Positions 41,243-49,781 of a DNA stretch of 64,000 nucleotides are shown piece after piece. The translations under genes and the position numbers were made by a program. Below the pieces are notes generated by a model. It saw only the letters and a program-made list of their open reading frames with translations. It had not been told where the DNA came from and made no database searches. Every line of letters starts with the position of its first letter. The first letter of the stretch is position 1. Origin of the DNA: Blastococcus colisei (GTDB lineage: Bacteria > Actinomycetota > Actinomycetes > Mycobacteriales > Geodermatophilaceae); the NCBI RefSeq assembly GCF_006717095.1, contig NZ_VFQE01000002.1:186001-250000 (forward strand), written 5' to 3'.

Positions 41243-41905
41243 TCAGCCGAACAGCGGGAACGCGTCGGCGTCGTCCCCCAGCTCGGCGCGATCGGCGTCG
41301 GACAGCGGCTCGCGTCCGGTGCCGCGGCGCGCCGCCGTGCCGTCGTCCCAGCCGGCCGGGAGGGGCCGGCCGAGCAGGCCCTCCAGCACCCGGCGCACCT
41401 CCGCCAGCGGGCCTCCCGCCGGTCCCGGCCGGTCCAGGTGCACGACCAGGTCCAGGTGGTGGACGGCGGCCTCGACGGTGAGCGTGGAGAGGAGGTCGGC
41501 CACGGGAAGCACCCGGCCCTGCGTCCGCACCAGCTCACCGGCCCGCACTCGCTCGGCGGCCACCAGCACCGCCGCCGACGCCTCGGCATAGCGCCCGGCG
41601 ATGCTCACCAGGCCACCGTGCACGGAGGCGGCGATCCGGGTGCTCCAGAGCTCCTCGTCGTCCCCGGGTGCCGGCGGCTGCCACGCCGTCCAGTAGTCGA
41701 CGGCGTTCGTGTCGGCCGGGCCGGACGACGGCGTGTTGAGCGCCACCAGCGCCCGCCGGGCGTCGCTGAGCAGGTGGAAACCGAGGTCGACCGGTGACCA
41801 GCCGGCGCAGCCGGTGGGCAGCCAGCCCTCCTCGACGGTCAACGACGAGAGGACGTCGGAGAGGCCGCCGTACGCGGTGCGCAGCAGGTTCAGCGACTCG
41901 TGCAC
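41243..41905 (-). CDS. Mycothiol-dependent maleylpyruvate-isomerase-family protein
   Basis: A 220-residue protein with the DinB-like four-helix fold of the MDMPI family. The N-terminal part has CAGWSPVDLGFHLLSDARRA, where the His is a likely metal ligand. VEAAVHHLDLVVHLDRPG supplies the paired Glu/His ligands. Family members use mycothiol as thiol cofactor, but most have unknown substrates and this one should not be called a maleylpyruvate isomerase without test. Confidence 0.75.
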   Translation of the reverse strand: MHESLNLLRTAYGGLSDVLSSLTVEEGWLPTGCAGWSPVDLGFHLLSDARRALVALNTPSSGPADTNAVDYWTAWQPPAPGDDEELWSTRIAASVHGGLVSIAGRYAEASAAVLVAAERVRAGELVRTQGRVLPVADLLSTLTVEAAVHHLDLVVHLDRPGPAGGPLAEVRRVLEGLLGRPLPAGWDDGTAARRGTGREPLSDADRAELGDDADAFPLFG

Positions 41906-41924
41906 GGCCGGAGCCTGGCAGATC

Positions 41925-42524
41925 TCAGCCGACGTGCGGACCCCGGCCGCGGACCTCCTCGACCGAGGCCATCGCGTCGCGCAGTTCGGTCAGCCACTCC
42001 TCGGTGTGCTGCCCGACCAGTCGAACCGCCCAGACGAGCGCCTCGGAGCGGGACCGGGCCACGCCGGCGTCGACCAAGGTGTCCAGGACCAGCCGTTCGC
42101 GCTGGCGCAACCGGGTCATCACCGGCATCGACACGTTGGTGAACACCTCACGCGCGTCCCCGCAGGCCGCTCCCCAGGCCACGGAGCGGCCGTACCGCTC
42201 CTGGGCGGCGTCGGCGATCGCCATGCGCTGCTGGCGGGTCTCCTCGCGGAACCGCGCGATCCGTCCGGCACGTGCCGCTGCCGGGTCCCCTTCGCCGGCC
42301 TCCGGCTCGGGCAGCGCGCCGACGACGGTGATCTCGTCGCGGTCGATCGTGAGCTCCACCGGACCGGCGAACCAGCCGTCCGGCAGCCGGCCGGCGAACC
42401 AGCCGGCGACCTCGGCCCGCTCGACCGGGGGCGGGGTCTCCGCCCCGCGGCCACCCGGACCACGGCCCCGGCCACGGCGGAAACCGGGCCCGAAGGGGGC
42501 ATCGGCGAATCGGTGAGCGTGCAT
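41925..42524 (-). CDS. Conserved actinobacterial protein with possible DNA-binding end
   Basis: A 199-residue protein. The first 30 residues are Gly/Arg-rich. The middle (VAGWFAGRLPDGWFAGPVEL, TIDRDEITVVGALPEP) looks beta-stranded. The C-terminus (MPVMTRLRQRERLVLDTLVD, AGVARSRSEALVWAVRLVGQ) resembles a ribbon-helix-helix-like segment, though I cannot prove it. I know no function. Direct repeats of TGTAA just upstream (42548-42565) could be its own operator. Confidence 0.6.
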   Translation of the reverse strand: MHAHRFADAPFGPGFRRGRGRGPGGRGAETPPPVERAEVAGWFAGRLPDGWFAGPVELTIDRDEITVVGALPEPEAGEGDPAAARAGRIARFREETRQQRMAIADAAQERYGRSVAWGAACGDAREVFTNVSMPVMTRLRQRERLVLDTLVDAGVARSRSEALVWAVRLVGQHTEEWLTELRDAMASVEEVRGRGPHVG

Positions 42525-42543
42525 GGCGACCTCCGTGGTCCGC

Positions 42544-42567
42544 GTTGATTACACGCTTACACAGTAA
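42544..42567 (-). promoter_or_regulatory. Possible operator/promoter before the 199-residue protein gene
   Basis: On the minus strand GTTACTGTGTAAGCGTGTAATC contains two TGTAA units ten bases apart in an otherwise GC-rich area, about 20 bases before the start codon at 42524. The spacing of one helical turn suits a dimeric repressor, and the AT-rich run suits a -10 element. This is weak evidence from sequence alone. Confidence 0.35.
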
Positions 42568-43050
42568 CCCCGGCAGTCAGCATCAGGAAGGGGACATCGC
42601 TGCGCTCAGAGCGAATACGCCGGCGAGCGGCGCGGAGCAGGCGAGGCCCCAGCAGACGGGGGCGGCCTACCGGTCGGCCAGGACCGGCCGATCGGCGAGC
42701 AGCGGGACGCCGGGCTCTTCGGGCTCGCCGACGACGACGACGGCGCACGAACTCGTCACCGCGCAGGCTGCGGCCGCCAGGGCGTCGCACTCCGGCCCCG
42801 CCGCTCACCGCCACCTCCAGCGGGCCGGCCAGCAGCGGCCTCGCCGAGCTCCCGGTGGCGGGGGGGGGTGGCGTCGGCCCGTCGCCATGGTCGACGGGGC
42901 GGTGCACGAGCGAGTCGCGGAGTCGCTTCACCGACGCCAGCCGGGCGGGGTCTCGGAATAGTGCAGCCACTGCAACCTGGATGCGCCCCGCTCGAACGTG
43001 CCCCGGTCGGTGGACTCGAACTGGTCCGCGTCCCAGCGTCCGCCCTCACG
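42557..43050 (-). pseudogene. Possible decayed gene, frame-disrupted
   Basis: On the minus strand, frames change between segments that look coding: LFRDPARLASVKRLRDSLVH near 42960-42900, and in another frame CDALAAAACAVTSSCAVVVV and GEPEEPGVPLLADRPVLADR near 42790-42675. Between them is a run of nine or more C (plus-strand G near 42861-42870) and stops. No single frame gives a sensible protein. It may be the remnant of a sensor-like gene. The remaining bases up to 43099 show nothing I recognise. Confidence 0.35.
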
Positions 43051-43099
43051 GGCTCGTGGTGGTCGCAAGCCGGTTCGGCACGAGCCCTGGCCTACCCCG

Positions 43100-43624
43100 T
43101 CAGCGACGGCCCCGATCCGGGGACGCGTCACCTTCGTCGGGTTCGCGCTCCTTGCGCCGGAGCAGGTAGGACGTCACGCCGAGGAGGACGACGAGGACAC
43201 CGAGGACACCGATCTCCACCATGCGGTCGTCGAACTCCGCACCCGTGCCCAGTGCGCTCGCCGCCTCGACCGACAGCACGACGATCTCCTTGATCGAGGC
43301 GATGATCCCGACCAGGAGGAACGGCTCCGCGACCAGCTCACGCCTCTCGACCGTCGTCCGCACCGCGAAGAGCAGTTCCACCACGATGAAGACCAGCAAC
43401 AGGATGTCGAGAACCTCGAGCAGCGGCTTCTGCGAGAAGTCGCTCACCAGGCCCCACGAGGTCTTGCCGGCGACCGCCAGGAGGACGAACGCCGACACCA
43501 CGAGGAAGAGTGCGATCCCGCCGTAGATCAGGTTCTCGGCAACCTCGAGAGCGCGCGTGCCCGCGCGACTGAAGCCCGGGGGCCGGACGTCGGCCTCGGG
43601 GTCATCCCTCCGCTTGGGCGGCAT
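43100..43624 (-). CDS. PsiE-family membrane protein
   Basis: A 174-residue protein from ATG 43624 (185 from 43657). It has four membrane helices (about 30-50, 70-92, 100-122 and 135-155) and the PsiE pattern LLEVLDILLLVFIVVELLFA, RRELVAEPFLLVGIIASIKE. PsiE proteins are induced by phosphate starvation in E. coli; their biochemical role is unknown. It has no clear operon partner. Confidence 0.75.
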   Translation of the reverse strand: MPPKRRDDPEADVRPPGFSRAGTRALEVAENLIYGGIALFLVVSAFVLLAVAGKTSWGLVSDFSQKPLLEVLDILLLVFIVVELLFAVRTTVERRELVAEPFLLVGIIASIKEIVVLSVEAASALGTGAEFDDRMVEIGVLGVLVVLLGVTSYLLRRKEREPDEGDASPDRGRR

Positions 43625-43905
43625 CGGGCGATCATGTCGGATCCGAGCGGCGCGCACCCCGTTTCCGGCGACCCGCTACCCGAACGGATGGGAGCGCCCC
43701 CACCATGCGTGGCGGCCCGATTCACTTGGGGACACCTGCCAAGCAGGGGCGCTCGCGAAAGCCTCCAATCCGGGCATATCACGCTCATCGACACGCCGAT
43801 ATTCAGCAACGGTAGACATATGAAGGCCCTGGTGCCAGCGGGCGTGTCGGCGGACTCTCGTCCTCAGCGCCGAGTCCGGCGCTATCCCGCCAGGAGGCAT
43901 CCGCC

Positions 43906-44475
43906 ATGACACGAAAGCCCGCCCGTCTCCTCGTTCTCGCCCTCACCGCAGCGACCGCCGTCGCGGTCGCCGCCGTCCCCGCTTCGGCCGCAGACCCCTA
44001 CTGCGGCATCGAGTGGGGCTCGCTCCCGAAGGTCGCCACCGCGTCGGACACCGAGATGGTCAACGGGGTCCGGGCCGGCCGGCACGCCTGCTTCGACCGC
44101 CTGGTTGTGGATCTCGGTGGGCAGGACACCACCTTCGGCTCTTACGACGTCCGTTACGTGTCCCTCGTCTCCGAGGACGGCTCGGGCCGCGCCGTGCCGG
44201 TGCGCGGGGCGGCGGACCTGCAGATCGTCCTGCGCGCCCCGGCGTACGACGAGTACGGGAACGCGACATTCGCGCCTGCGGACCGCCACGAGGTCGTGGA
44301 CGTCTACGGCTACTCGACGTTCCGCCAGGTCGCGTGGGCCGGCTCCTACGAGGGCTCCACGACCATGGCCCTCGGCGTCCGGGCCCGCCTGCCGGTCCGC
44401 GTCTTCGCGCTGCCCGGCACACCGGCGTCCGACCACGGCCCACGGCTGGTCATCGACGTCGCGCACCGCTGGTAA
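43906..44475 (+). CDS. Secreted AMIN-like domain protein 1
   Basis: A 189-residue protein with a Sec signal peptide (MTRKPARLLVLALTAATAVA, cleavage near ASAADPYCG). The mature part has CGIEWGSLPK, RAGRHACFDRLVVDLGG, VRGAADLQIVLRAPAYDEYG and FRQVAWAGSYEGSTTMALGV, a pattern of the AMIN-like domain found in secreted actinobacterial proteins. Two Cys residues (CG..WGS and HACFDR) are conserved with the next gene and may form a disulfide. It probably binds cell-wall or surface material; function unproven. It has its own terminator. Confidence 0.72.
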   Translation: MTRKPARLLVLALTAATAVAVAAVPASAADPYCGIEWGSLPKVATASDTEMVNGVRAGRHACFDRLVVDLGGQDTTFGSYDVRYVSLVSEDGSGRAVPVRGAADLQIVLRAPAYDEYGNATFAPADRHEVVDVYGYSTFRQVAWAGSYEGSTTMALGVRARLPVRVFALPGTPASDHGPRLVIDVAHRW

Positions 44476-44486
44476 CCGCACCACAG

Positions 44487-44518
44487 CCCGCCGTCCCCGG
44501 TCCCTCGGGGACGGCGGG
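44487..44518 (+). terminator. Terminator between the AMIN-like genes
   Basis: A perfect 13-bp stem CCCGCCGTCCCCG/CGGGGACGGCGGG with a 6-base loop begins 11 bases after the first gene. The two paralogues therefore are probably separate transcripts. Confidence 0.7.
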
Positions 44519-44630
44519 TGCATCGCGCCGAGCCCGTGACGACCTGATGACGATCGCGCGATGCCCAGGACCCCACGCGATGTACCGGGTACGGAGCGGG
44601 CACCGGACACCCCCGCCCACGGAGGCGATC

Positions 44631-45221
44631 GTGAAGCGACAGCGTTCCCGGCTCCTGCCCCTGCTCGTCGGGACCGTCCTGACCACGGGGGTGCTGGCCG
44701 GGCCGGCCCAGGCCTCCCCGACGCGGCACGGCCCGCAGCCCTTCTGCGGACAGGTGTGGGGCTCGCTGCCCGAGGCACAGCAGATGTCGACGTCCACGGC
44801 CATCGTCACCGACGTCCGCGCCGGCCGGCACGTCTGCTTCGACCGCCTGGTCATCGACCTCGGCGGGACGGCGGACGCCGCGCCTTCCTACGACGTCCGC
44901 TACGTCGACCGGCTGTCCGCGCCGGGTTCAGGCGACGAGATCCCGCTGCGCGGCGGCGCGACCCTCCAGGTGCTGGTCGGAGCGCCCGCGTACAACGATC
45001 GCGGGCAGCCGACGTACCTGCCCGGCGACCGCCGCGAGATCCTCGACGTGGCGTCCTTCGAGACGTTCCGGCAGGTCGCCTGGGGCGGCTCGTTCGAGGG
45101 GCAGACGAGCCTGGGCATCGGGACACGGGCGCGACTTCCGTTCCGCGTCTTTCCGCTGCCCGGCGCGCCGGGGACCGACCAGGGCTTCCGACTGGTCATC
45201 GACGTCGGCCACATCTGGTGA
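44631..45221 (+). CDS. Secreted AMIN-like domain protein 2
   Basis: A 196-residue paralogue of the preceding gene, from GTG 44631 with GGAGG six bases upstream. The signal peptide (LLPLLVGTVLTTGVLAGPAQ) precedes CGQVWGSLPEAQQ, RAGRHVCFDRLVIDLGG, LRGGATLQVLVGAPAYNDRG and FRQVAWGGSFEGQTSLGIGT. About half of the mature residues match the first copy, so the duplication is not recent. Both keep the two Cys residues. Confidence 0.72.
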   Translation: MKRQRSRLLPLLVGTVLTTGVLAGPAQASPTRHGPQPFCGQVWGSLPEAQQMSTSTAIVTDVRAGRHVCFDRLVIDLGGTADAAPSYDVRYVDRLSAPGSGDEIPLRGGATLQVLVGAPAYNDRGQPTYLPGDRREILDVASFETFRQVAWGGSFEGQTSLGIGTRARLPFRVFPLPGAPGTDQGFRLVIDVGHIW

Positions 45222-45261
45222 CGCCCGCGCTCAGCGCCCTCCGAATCCGTGGCCGGTCGGG

Positions 45262-45573
45262 TCAGCCGCGCGGCCCCGGGTCGTCCCGGCGATCATCGCG
45301 CGGCGGCTCGATCGCCAGCGGAGCGCGGCGGAGCTCGTCCAGCAACTGCCCCCCCGGCTGCGGCTGGAAGAGCTCCTCCGGGGTGTCGGGCACCTGCGGT
45401 CCGCGCTCCGCGGGGTCGAAGCTGGCCGGGATCCGCTTGAGATGCTTGCTCATCGAGCGGACCAGCAGGAACACGGCGATCAGCAGGACGACGGTGAGCA
45501 GCAGCCCCAGCGGACCGGACTTGCCGACGTCCTCCGGCGCTTGCCCGGCCAGTACGGCGAACGCATCGGTCAT
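45262..45573 (-). CDS. Small membrane protein downstream of mca
   Basis: A 103-residue protein with one membrane helix (about 21-39, GPLGLLLTVVLLIAVFLLV) and the conserved cytoplasmic piece SMSKHLKRIPASFDP. It starts in an ATGA overlap with the end of mca. Small proteins of this kind follow mca in other actinobacteria (Rv1083 in M. tuberculosis, from memory). The function is not known. Confidence 0.75.
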   Translation of the reverse strand: MTDAFAVLAGQAPEDVGKSGPLGLLLTVVLLIAVFLLVRSMSKHLKRIPASFDPAERGPQVPDTPEELFQPQPGGQLLDELRRAPLAIEPPRDDRRDDPGPRG

Positions 45574-46457
45574 CGCACACCCACCTCACTGCGGATCCCG
45601 GCGAACAGATCGTCCTCCGGCACGGGCACGTCGACCAGGGTCCGGGCCAGCTCGTAGTCCTCGGTCGGCCACACCCGCTGCTGGGTCTCCGGCGGGCAGG
45701 CGAACCACCGGCCCTCCGGGTCGATCTGGGTGGCGTGCGCGATCAGGGCGGCATCGCGGACCGGGAAGTACTCGGCGCACGGCACGCGCGTGGTGACCCG
45801 GTGGGAGATGTCGTGCGCCGGGTCCCACTTGTCCAGCCACTCGGTGTACGGCGACTCCACCCCCGTGGCGAGGATGGCCTCGTGCAGCGCCTTCGTGCGC
45901 GGCAGCGTGAAGCTCATGTGGTAGTAGAGCTTGCTCGGCTGCCACGGCTCGCCCAGCTCGGGATAGCGGTCCGGATCACCCGCGGCCTCGAACGCGTGGA
46001 CCGAGATCTCGTGGGTCTTGATGTGGTCGGGGTGCGGGTAGCCGCCGCGCTCGTCGTAGGTGGTGATGACCTGCGGCTTGAAGCGGCGGATGAGCGCCAC
46101 CAGCGGGGCGGCGGCCTCCTGCAGCGGGACCAGGGCGAAGCAGCCCTCCGGGAGCGGCGGCAGCGGGTCGCCCTCGGGGAGGCCGGAGTCGACGAAGCCG
46201 AGGAACTCCTGCTCCACGCCGAGGATCTCCCGGGCCCGGGCCATCTCCTCGACCCGGATCTGCGGCAGTCGCTCCCACACCTCCGGGCGGTCCATCGCCG
46301 GGTTGAGCACGGAGCCGCGTTCGCCACCGGTGCAGGTCGCCACGAGGACGCGCGCGCCCTCGGCGACGTACTTCGCCATGGTGGCCGCGCCCTTGCTCGA
46401 CTCGTCGTCCGGATGGGCGTGCACCGCGAGCAGGCGCAACTGGTCGGGTGAGGTCAC
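45570..46457 (-). CDS. mca: Mycothiol S-conjugate amidase Mca
   Basis: A 295-residue LmbE-like deacetylase. The zinc site begins VHAHPDDESSKGAATMAKYV (His15, Asp18) and GGYPHPDHIKTHEISVHAF supplies the other ligand. The TCTGGERGSVLNPAMD segment and KLYYHMSF are typical of Mca/MshB. Mca cleaves mycothiol conjugates of electrophiles, giving mercapturic acids for export. The synteny with the small membrane protein and divergent greA favours Mca over MshB. Confidence 0.92.
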   Translation of the reverse strand: MTSPDQLRLLAVHAHPDDESSKGAATMAKYVAEGARVLVATCTGGERGSVLNPAMDRPEVWERLPQIRVEEMARAREILGVEQEFLGFVDSGLPEGDPLPPLPEGCFALVPLQEAAAPLVALIRRFKPQVITTYDERGGYPHPDHIKTHEISVHAFEAAGDPDRYPELGEPWQPSKLYYHMSFTLPRTKALHEAILATGVESPYTEWLDKWDPAHDISHRVTTRVPCAEYFPVRDAALIAHATQIDPEGRWFACPPETQQRVWPTEDYELARTLVDVPVPEDDLFAGIRSEVGVR

Positions 46458-46705
46458 GGAACCATTGTCACCCGTCGCCGCCGCGGACCGGCGCGTGCCC
46501 GGACCGGCCGCACGCGAAGGGGCTGGTCGGCTACCCGGTCGAGGGAACCTGTGTCACTGATCACCAGGTGGACCGGTACGGTTCCGCATCTCCGGGACGA
46601 CTCCCGCATCAGTGCGTCGGCGTCGCGCCCGGTGTTAGCTTGGCGGATCGACAAGCGGCCGTCCCCAGCCGGGGCCGGCCACCCGAGTCTCAGGAGTACC
46701 CCTAC

Positions 46706-47209
46706 GTGTCCACCCCCACTGACGAGCAGGACCAGGGCGTCTGGCTGACGCAGGAGGCCCACGACCGGCTCAAGGCCGAGCTCGACCAGTTGGTGGCCGG
46801 CCGGCCTGCGATAGCCGCGGAGATCAACGCCCGCCGCGAGGAGGGCGACCTCAAGGAGAACGGCGGCTACCACGCGGCGAAGGACGAGCAGGGCAAGCAG
46901 GAGGCCCGCATCCGGCAGCTGACCGACCTGCTCCGCAAGGCCCGGGTGGGCGACGCCCCGAAGACGGCGACCAACGCCGCCCTGGGCACCGTCATCACCA
47001 TCAAGTTCGCCGGTGACGACGACACCGAGAAGTTCCTGCTCGGTTCCCGGGAGATCGCCGGGACGACGGAGCTCACCGTCTACTCCCCCGAATCGGCCAT
47101 GGGCGCGGCCATCATGGGCGCGGCACCCGGCAGCACGGTGACCTACCAGGCGCCCAACGGCCGCGACATCAGCGTCGAGGTCGTCGCCGTCGAGCCGTTC
47201 GTCCCCTGA
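46706..47209 (+). CDS. greA: Transcription elongation factor GreA
   Basis: A 167-residue GreA from GTG 46706 with CAGGAG upstream. The N-terminal coiled coil holds WLTQEAHDRLKAELDQL and the tip residues RREEGDLKENGGYHAAKDEQ, including the Asp/Glu pair that stimulates RNA cleavage. The C-terminal domain has GTVITIKFAGDDDTEKFLLG. GreA rescues backtracked RNA polymerase. It is divergent from mca with 250 bases between them, in which I see no further gene. Confidence 0.95.
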   Translation: MSTPTDEQDQGVWLTQEAHDRLKAELDQLVAGRPAIAAEINARREEGDLKENGGYHAAKDEQGKQEARIRQLTDLLRKARVGDAPKTATNAALGTVITIKFAGDDDTEKFLLGSREIAGTTELTVYSPESAMGAAIMGAAPGSTVTYQAPNGRDISVEVVAVEPFVP

Positions 47210-47217
47210 CGCGGGCG

Positions 47218-47541
47218 ATGAGGACCCGCTCCCGCCAGGCGGAGAACACCGGGTTCGAGTGCGTCCACTGCACCGCGCCGGTACCGGCCAACACCGACGG
47301 GCACTACCGCAACCACTGCCCGTTCTGCCTGTGGTCGCTGCACGTCGACGAGCTGCCCGGCGACCGGGCCAGCGAGTGCCGGCAGGCCATGGAACCCATC
47401 GGGCTGGTGGAGAAGTCGGGCAAGGGCTGGCAGGTGGTGCACCGCTGCACGGCGTGCGGCCATCGCCAACCCAACCGGCTGGTCCGCGACGGCGAGAGCC
47501 CCGACGACCTCGACCTGGTTCTCTCGCTCCCCTGGTTGTGA
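47218..47541 (+). CDS. RNHCP-domain zinc-ribbon protein
   Basis: A 107-residue protein of the RNHCP family: FECVHCTAPV, HYRNHCPFCLWSLHVDELPG (which names the family) and VVHRCTACGHRQPNRLV. Two CxxC pairs plus further Cys/His residues can bind zinc. The function is not known. It starts eight bases after greA and is probably co-transcribed. Confidence 0.88.
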   Translation: MRTRSRQAENTGFECVHCTAPVPANTDGHYRNHCPFCLWSLHVDELPGDRASECRQAMEPIGLVEKSGKGWQVVHRCTACGHRQPNRLVRDGESPDDLDLVLSLPWL

Positions 47542-47563
47542 TACCCGCCCTCCTGGAGTCCTT

Positions 47564-47603
47564 CTCGTGCTCCTGTAGTCCTGCAGCACCCCAGGAGCAC
47601 GAG
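47564..47603. terminator. Two-way terminator between convergent genes
   Basis: A 12-bp stem CTCGTGCTCCTG/CAGGAGCACGAG spans 47564-47603 with an inner TCCTGCAG-like loop. It lies between the ends of the RNHCP gene and the M3 peptidase gene. It shares CACCCCAGGAGC with the hairpin at the other end of the peptidase gene (49700-49768). Confidence 0.6.
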
Positions 47604-47622
47604 GAACACCCATGAAGCGGCC

Positions 47623-49683
47623 TCAGGCGGGCGCCAGGCCCCTTCGGCGGAGCAGCGGCTGGGGGTCGGCGTCGCGGCCGCGGACGGCGCGGAAGGCCGC
47701 CAGCGGATCGACGGAGCCACCGACGGCGAGCAGCTTCGTGCGGAACGCGTCGCCGTTCTCGCGGCGCAGGCCACCGTTCTCCTTGAACCACTCCACGGTG
47801 TCGGCGTCGAGGACCTCCGACCAGATGTAGGAGTAGTACCCGGCCGCGTAGCCCCCGGCGAAGATGTGCTGGAAGTACGTCGTGCGGTATCGCGGCGGCA
47901 CGAGGGAGGACGCGACCCCGGCGTCCTCCAGTGCGCGCTGTTCGAAGGTGAGCGGGTCGCCGATCTCGGTGTCCGGGGTGATGCGGTGCCAGGCCTGGTC
48001 GAGCAGGGTCGCCGCCAGGTACTCCAGCGTCCCGAAGCCCTCTCCCCACAGCCGGGCAGCGTCGATCGACTCGACAGCGGCCTGCGACAGGGGCTGGCCG
48101 GTCTCCACGTGGTGGGCGTAGTTGCTCAGGATCTCCGGCCAGAGCGCCCACATCTCGTTGACCTGGCTCGGGAACTCGACGAAGTCGCGGGGCACCGCCG
48201 TGCCGGAGAACCGCGGGTAGGTGACCGCCGAGCTCAGTCCGTGCAGGGCGTGGCCGAACTCGTGGAACAGCGTGTTCACCTCGTCGAGGGTCAGCAGGGT
48301 CGGCTGGCCGGCCGGCGCACGTGACACGTTGAGGTTGTTCACCACCACCGGCGACGACCCGAGCAGCCGGGACTGGCGGACGAACGAGCTCATCCACGCC
48401 CCGCCGCGCTTGCCCTCGCGGGCGAAGAAGTCACCCAGGTAGAGGCCGACGGCGGCGCCGCCCGCGTCGCTGACCTCCCACACGCGGACGTCGGGGTGGT
48501 AGCCGACGAGCTCGGGACGCGGGGTGAACCGGTAGCCGTACAGCAGTCCGGCGGCGTGGAAGACGCCGTCGACCAGCACGCGGTCCAGCTCGAAGTACGG
48601 GCGCAGCGCTGCGGTGTCGACGGCGTAGCGCTCGGCCCGCACCTGTTCGCTGTAGAACGCCCAGTCCCACGGCTCGAGCTCGACGCCGTCCCGTGCGGCG
48701 GCCTCCCGCACGATCGCCGCCTCGGCCTCGGCGTTGGACACCGAGGCCGGAGCCATCGAGGCGAGCATCGCGTCGACGGCCGCGGTGGTGCGCGCGGTCG
48801 AGTCGGCGAGCACCAGGTCGGCATGCGTGGCGAAGCCCAGCAGCCGGGCGCGCTCGGCCCGCAGCGTCGCGATGCGAGTGGCCACCGGGCCGTTGTCGTG
48901 CTCCCCCGCGGACGCCCGGCCCAGGGACGCCTCGAGCACCCGCCGGCGCAACTCCCGGTTCCGCAGCTTGGCCAGCACCGGCTGTCCCGTGGGCAGCAGC
49001 AACGCCAGGAGGTAGCCGTCCAGGCGGCGGTCGGCGGCCGCGGTCGCGGCCCCGGCGATCTCCTCCTCGCTCAGGCCGTCGAGCTCGGCCCGTTCGCCCA
49101 CCCGAACCGCCGCGGCCTCGGTGGCCAGCTGGAGGTTCTGCCCGAAAGTGGTCGAGAGGGTCGACAGCTCCTGGTTCAGCTCGGTCAGCCGCGCCCTGCC
49201 CTCCTCGTCGAGCTGCGCACCGGCCAGCACGAAGTCGAGGTGGTAGCGCTCGACGAGCCGCACCGCCTCCTCGTCGAGCCCGCCGTCGTGCCGGGCGGCG
49301 TGCACCGCGGCGATGCGGGCGAACAGCGCCGGCTCGAGGCGGATCGCATCGGAGTGGGCCGCCTCCAGCGGGGCGACCTCCCGCTCGATCTCGCGCAACC
49401 TCGGTGTGGACACCGACGAGGTCAGGTTGCCGAACACGCTCCACGCCCGGGTCAGCAGAGCTCCCGACCGCTCCATGGCGACGACCGTGTTCTCGAACGT
49501 GGGCGCCGTGGCCGAGCCGACGATCGCGGCGATCTCCGACCGCTGCTCGGCCATCCCCGCCAGCAGCGCCTCCCGGCAGTGCTCGTCGGAGATGTCGGCG
49601 AACGGCGGCAGCCGGAACGGCAGCTCCGACACCTGGGCCAGCGGGTTGTCAGGGGACACGGCGGCGGTGCCAGCGGCGCTCAT
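47623..49683 (-). CDS. M3-family zinc metallopeptidase (Dcp-like)
   Basis: A 686-residue peptidase from ATG 49683 (MSAAGTAAVSPDNPLAQVSE). The zinc motif is VNTLFHEFGHALHGLSSAVT, with the third ligand (Glu) in DFVEFPSQVNEMWALWPEIL. Other M3 landmarks are PTFENTVVAMERSG, GYYSYIWSEVLDADTVEWFK and FFAREGKRGGAWMSSF. Length and motifs fit dipeptidyl carboxypeptidase / oligopeptidase A, cytosolic enzymes that degrade peptides. No signal peptide is seen. Confidence 0.92.
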   Translation of the reverse strand: MSAAGTAAVSPDNPLAQVSELPFRLPPFADISDEHCREALLAGMAEQRSEIAAIVGSATAPTFENTVVAMERSGALLTRAWSVFGNLTSSVSTPRLREIEREVAPLEAAHSDAIRLEPALFARIAAVHAARHDGGLDEEAVRLVERYHLDFVLAGAQLDEEGRARLTELNQELSTLSTTFGQNLQLATEAAAVRVGERAELDGLSEEEIAGAATAAADRRLDGYLLALLLPTGQPVLAKLRNRELRRRVLEASLGRASAGEHDNGPVATRIATLRAERARLLGFATHADLVLADSTARTTAAVDAMLASMAPASVSNAEAEAAIVREAAARDGVELEPWDWAFYSEQVRAERYAVDTAALRPYFELDRVLVDGVFHAAGLLYGYRFTPRPELVGYHPDVRVWEVSDAGGAAVGLYLGDFFAREGKRGGAWMSSFVRQSRLLGSSPVVVNNLNVSRAPAGQPTLLTLDEVNTLFHEFGHALHGLSSAVTYPRFSGTAVPRDFVEFPSQVNEMWALWPEILSNYAHHVETGQPLSQAAVESIDAARLWGEGFGTLEYLAATLLDQAWHRITPDTEIGDPLTFEQRALEDAGVASSLVPPRYRTTYFQHIFAGGYAAGYYSYIWSEVLDADTVEWFKENGGLRRENGDAFRTKLLAVGGSVDPLAAFRAVRGRDADPQPLLRRRGLAPA

Positions 49684-49699
49684 CACCGTCCATCTTGTC

Positions 49700-49768
49700 G
49701 CTCCTGGGGTGTTGCTCGCGCTTCCGGGGTCCTGCGGGACCCTTGAGCGGGGACAACACCCCAGGAGC
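49700..49768. repeat. Large nested inverted repeat between permease and peptidase genes
   Basis: Perfect 15-bp arms GCTCCTGGGGTGTTG (49700-49714) and CAACACCCCAGGAGC (49754-49768) enclose a smaller hairpin GGGTCC/GGACCC. It can end the ABC transporter transcript (minus strand) and also lies just 17 bases before the peptidase start. It is related to the hairpin at 47564-47603. Confidence 0.65.
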
Positions 49769-49781
49769 GAGGCGTCGCGAC

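Noticed and set aside
45242-45573. Plus-strand frames opposite the small membrane protein
   Set aside because: They are Arg/Pro-rich shadows; the minus-strand frame has a clear membrane helix and is coupled to mca.
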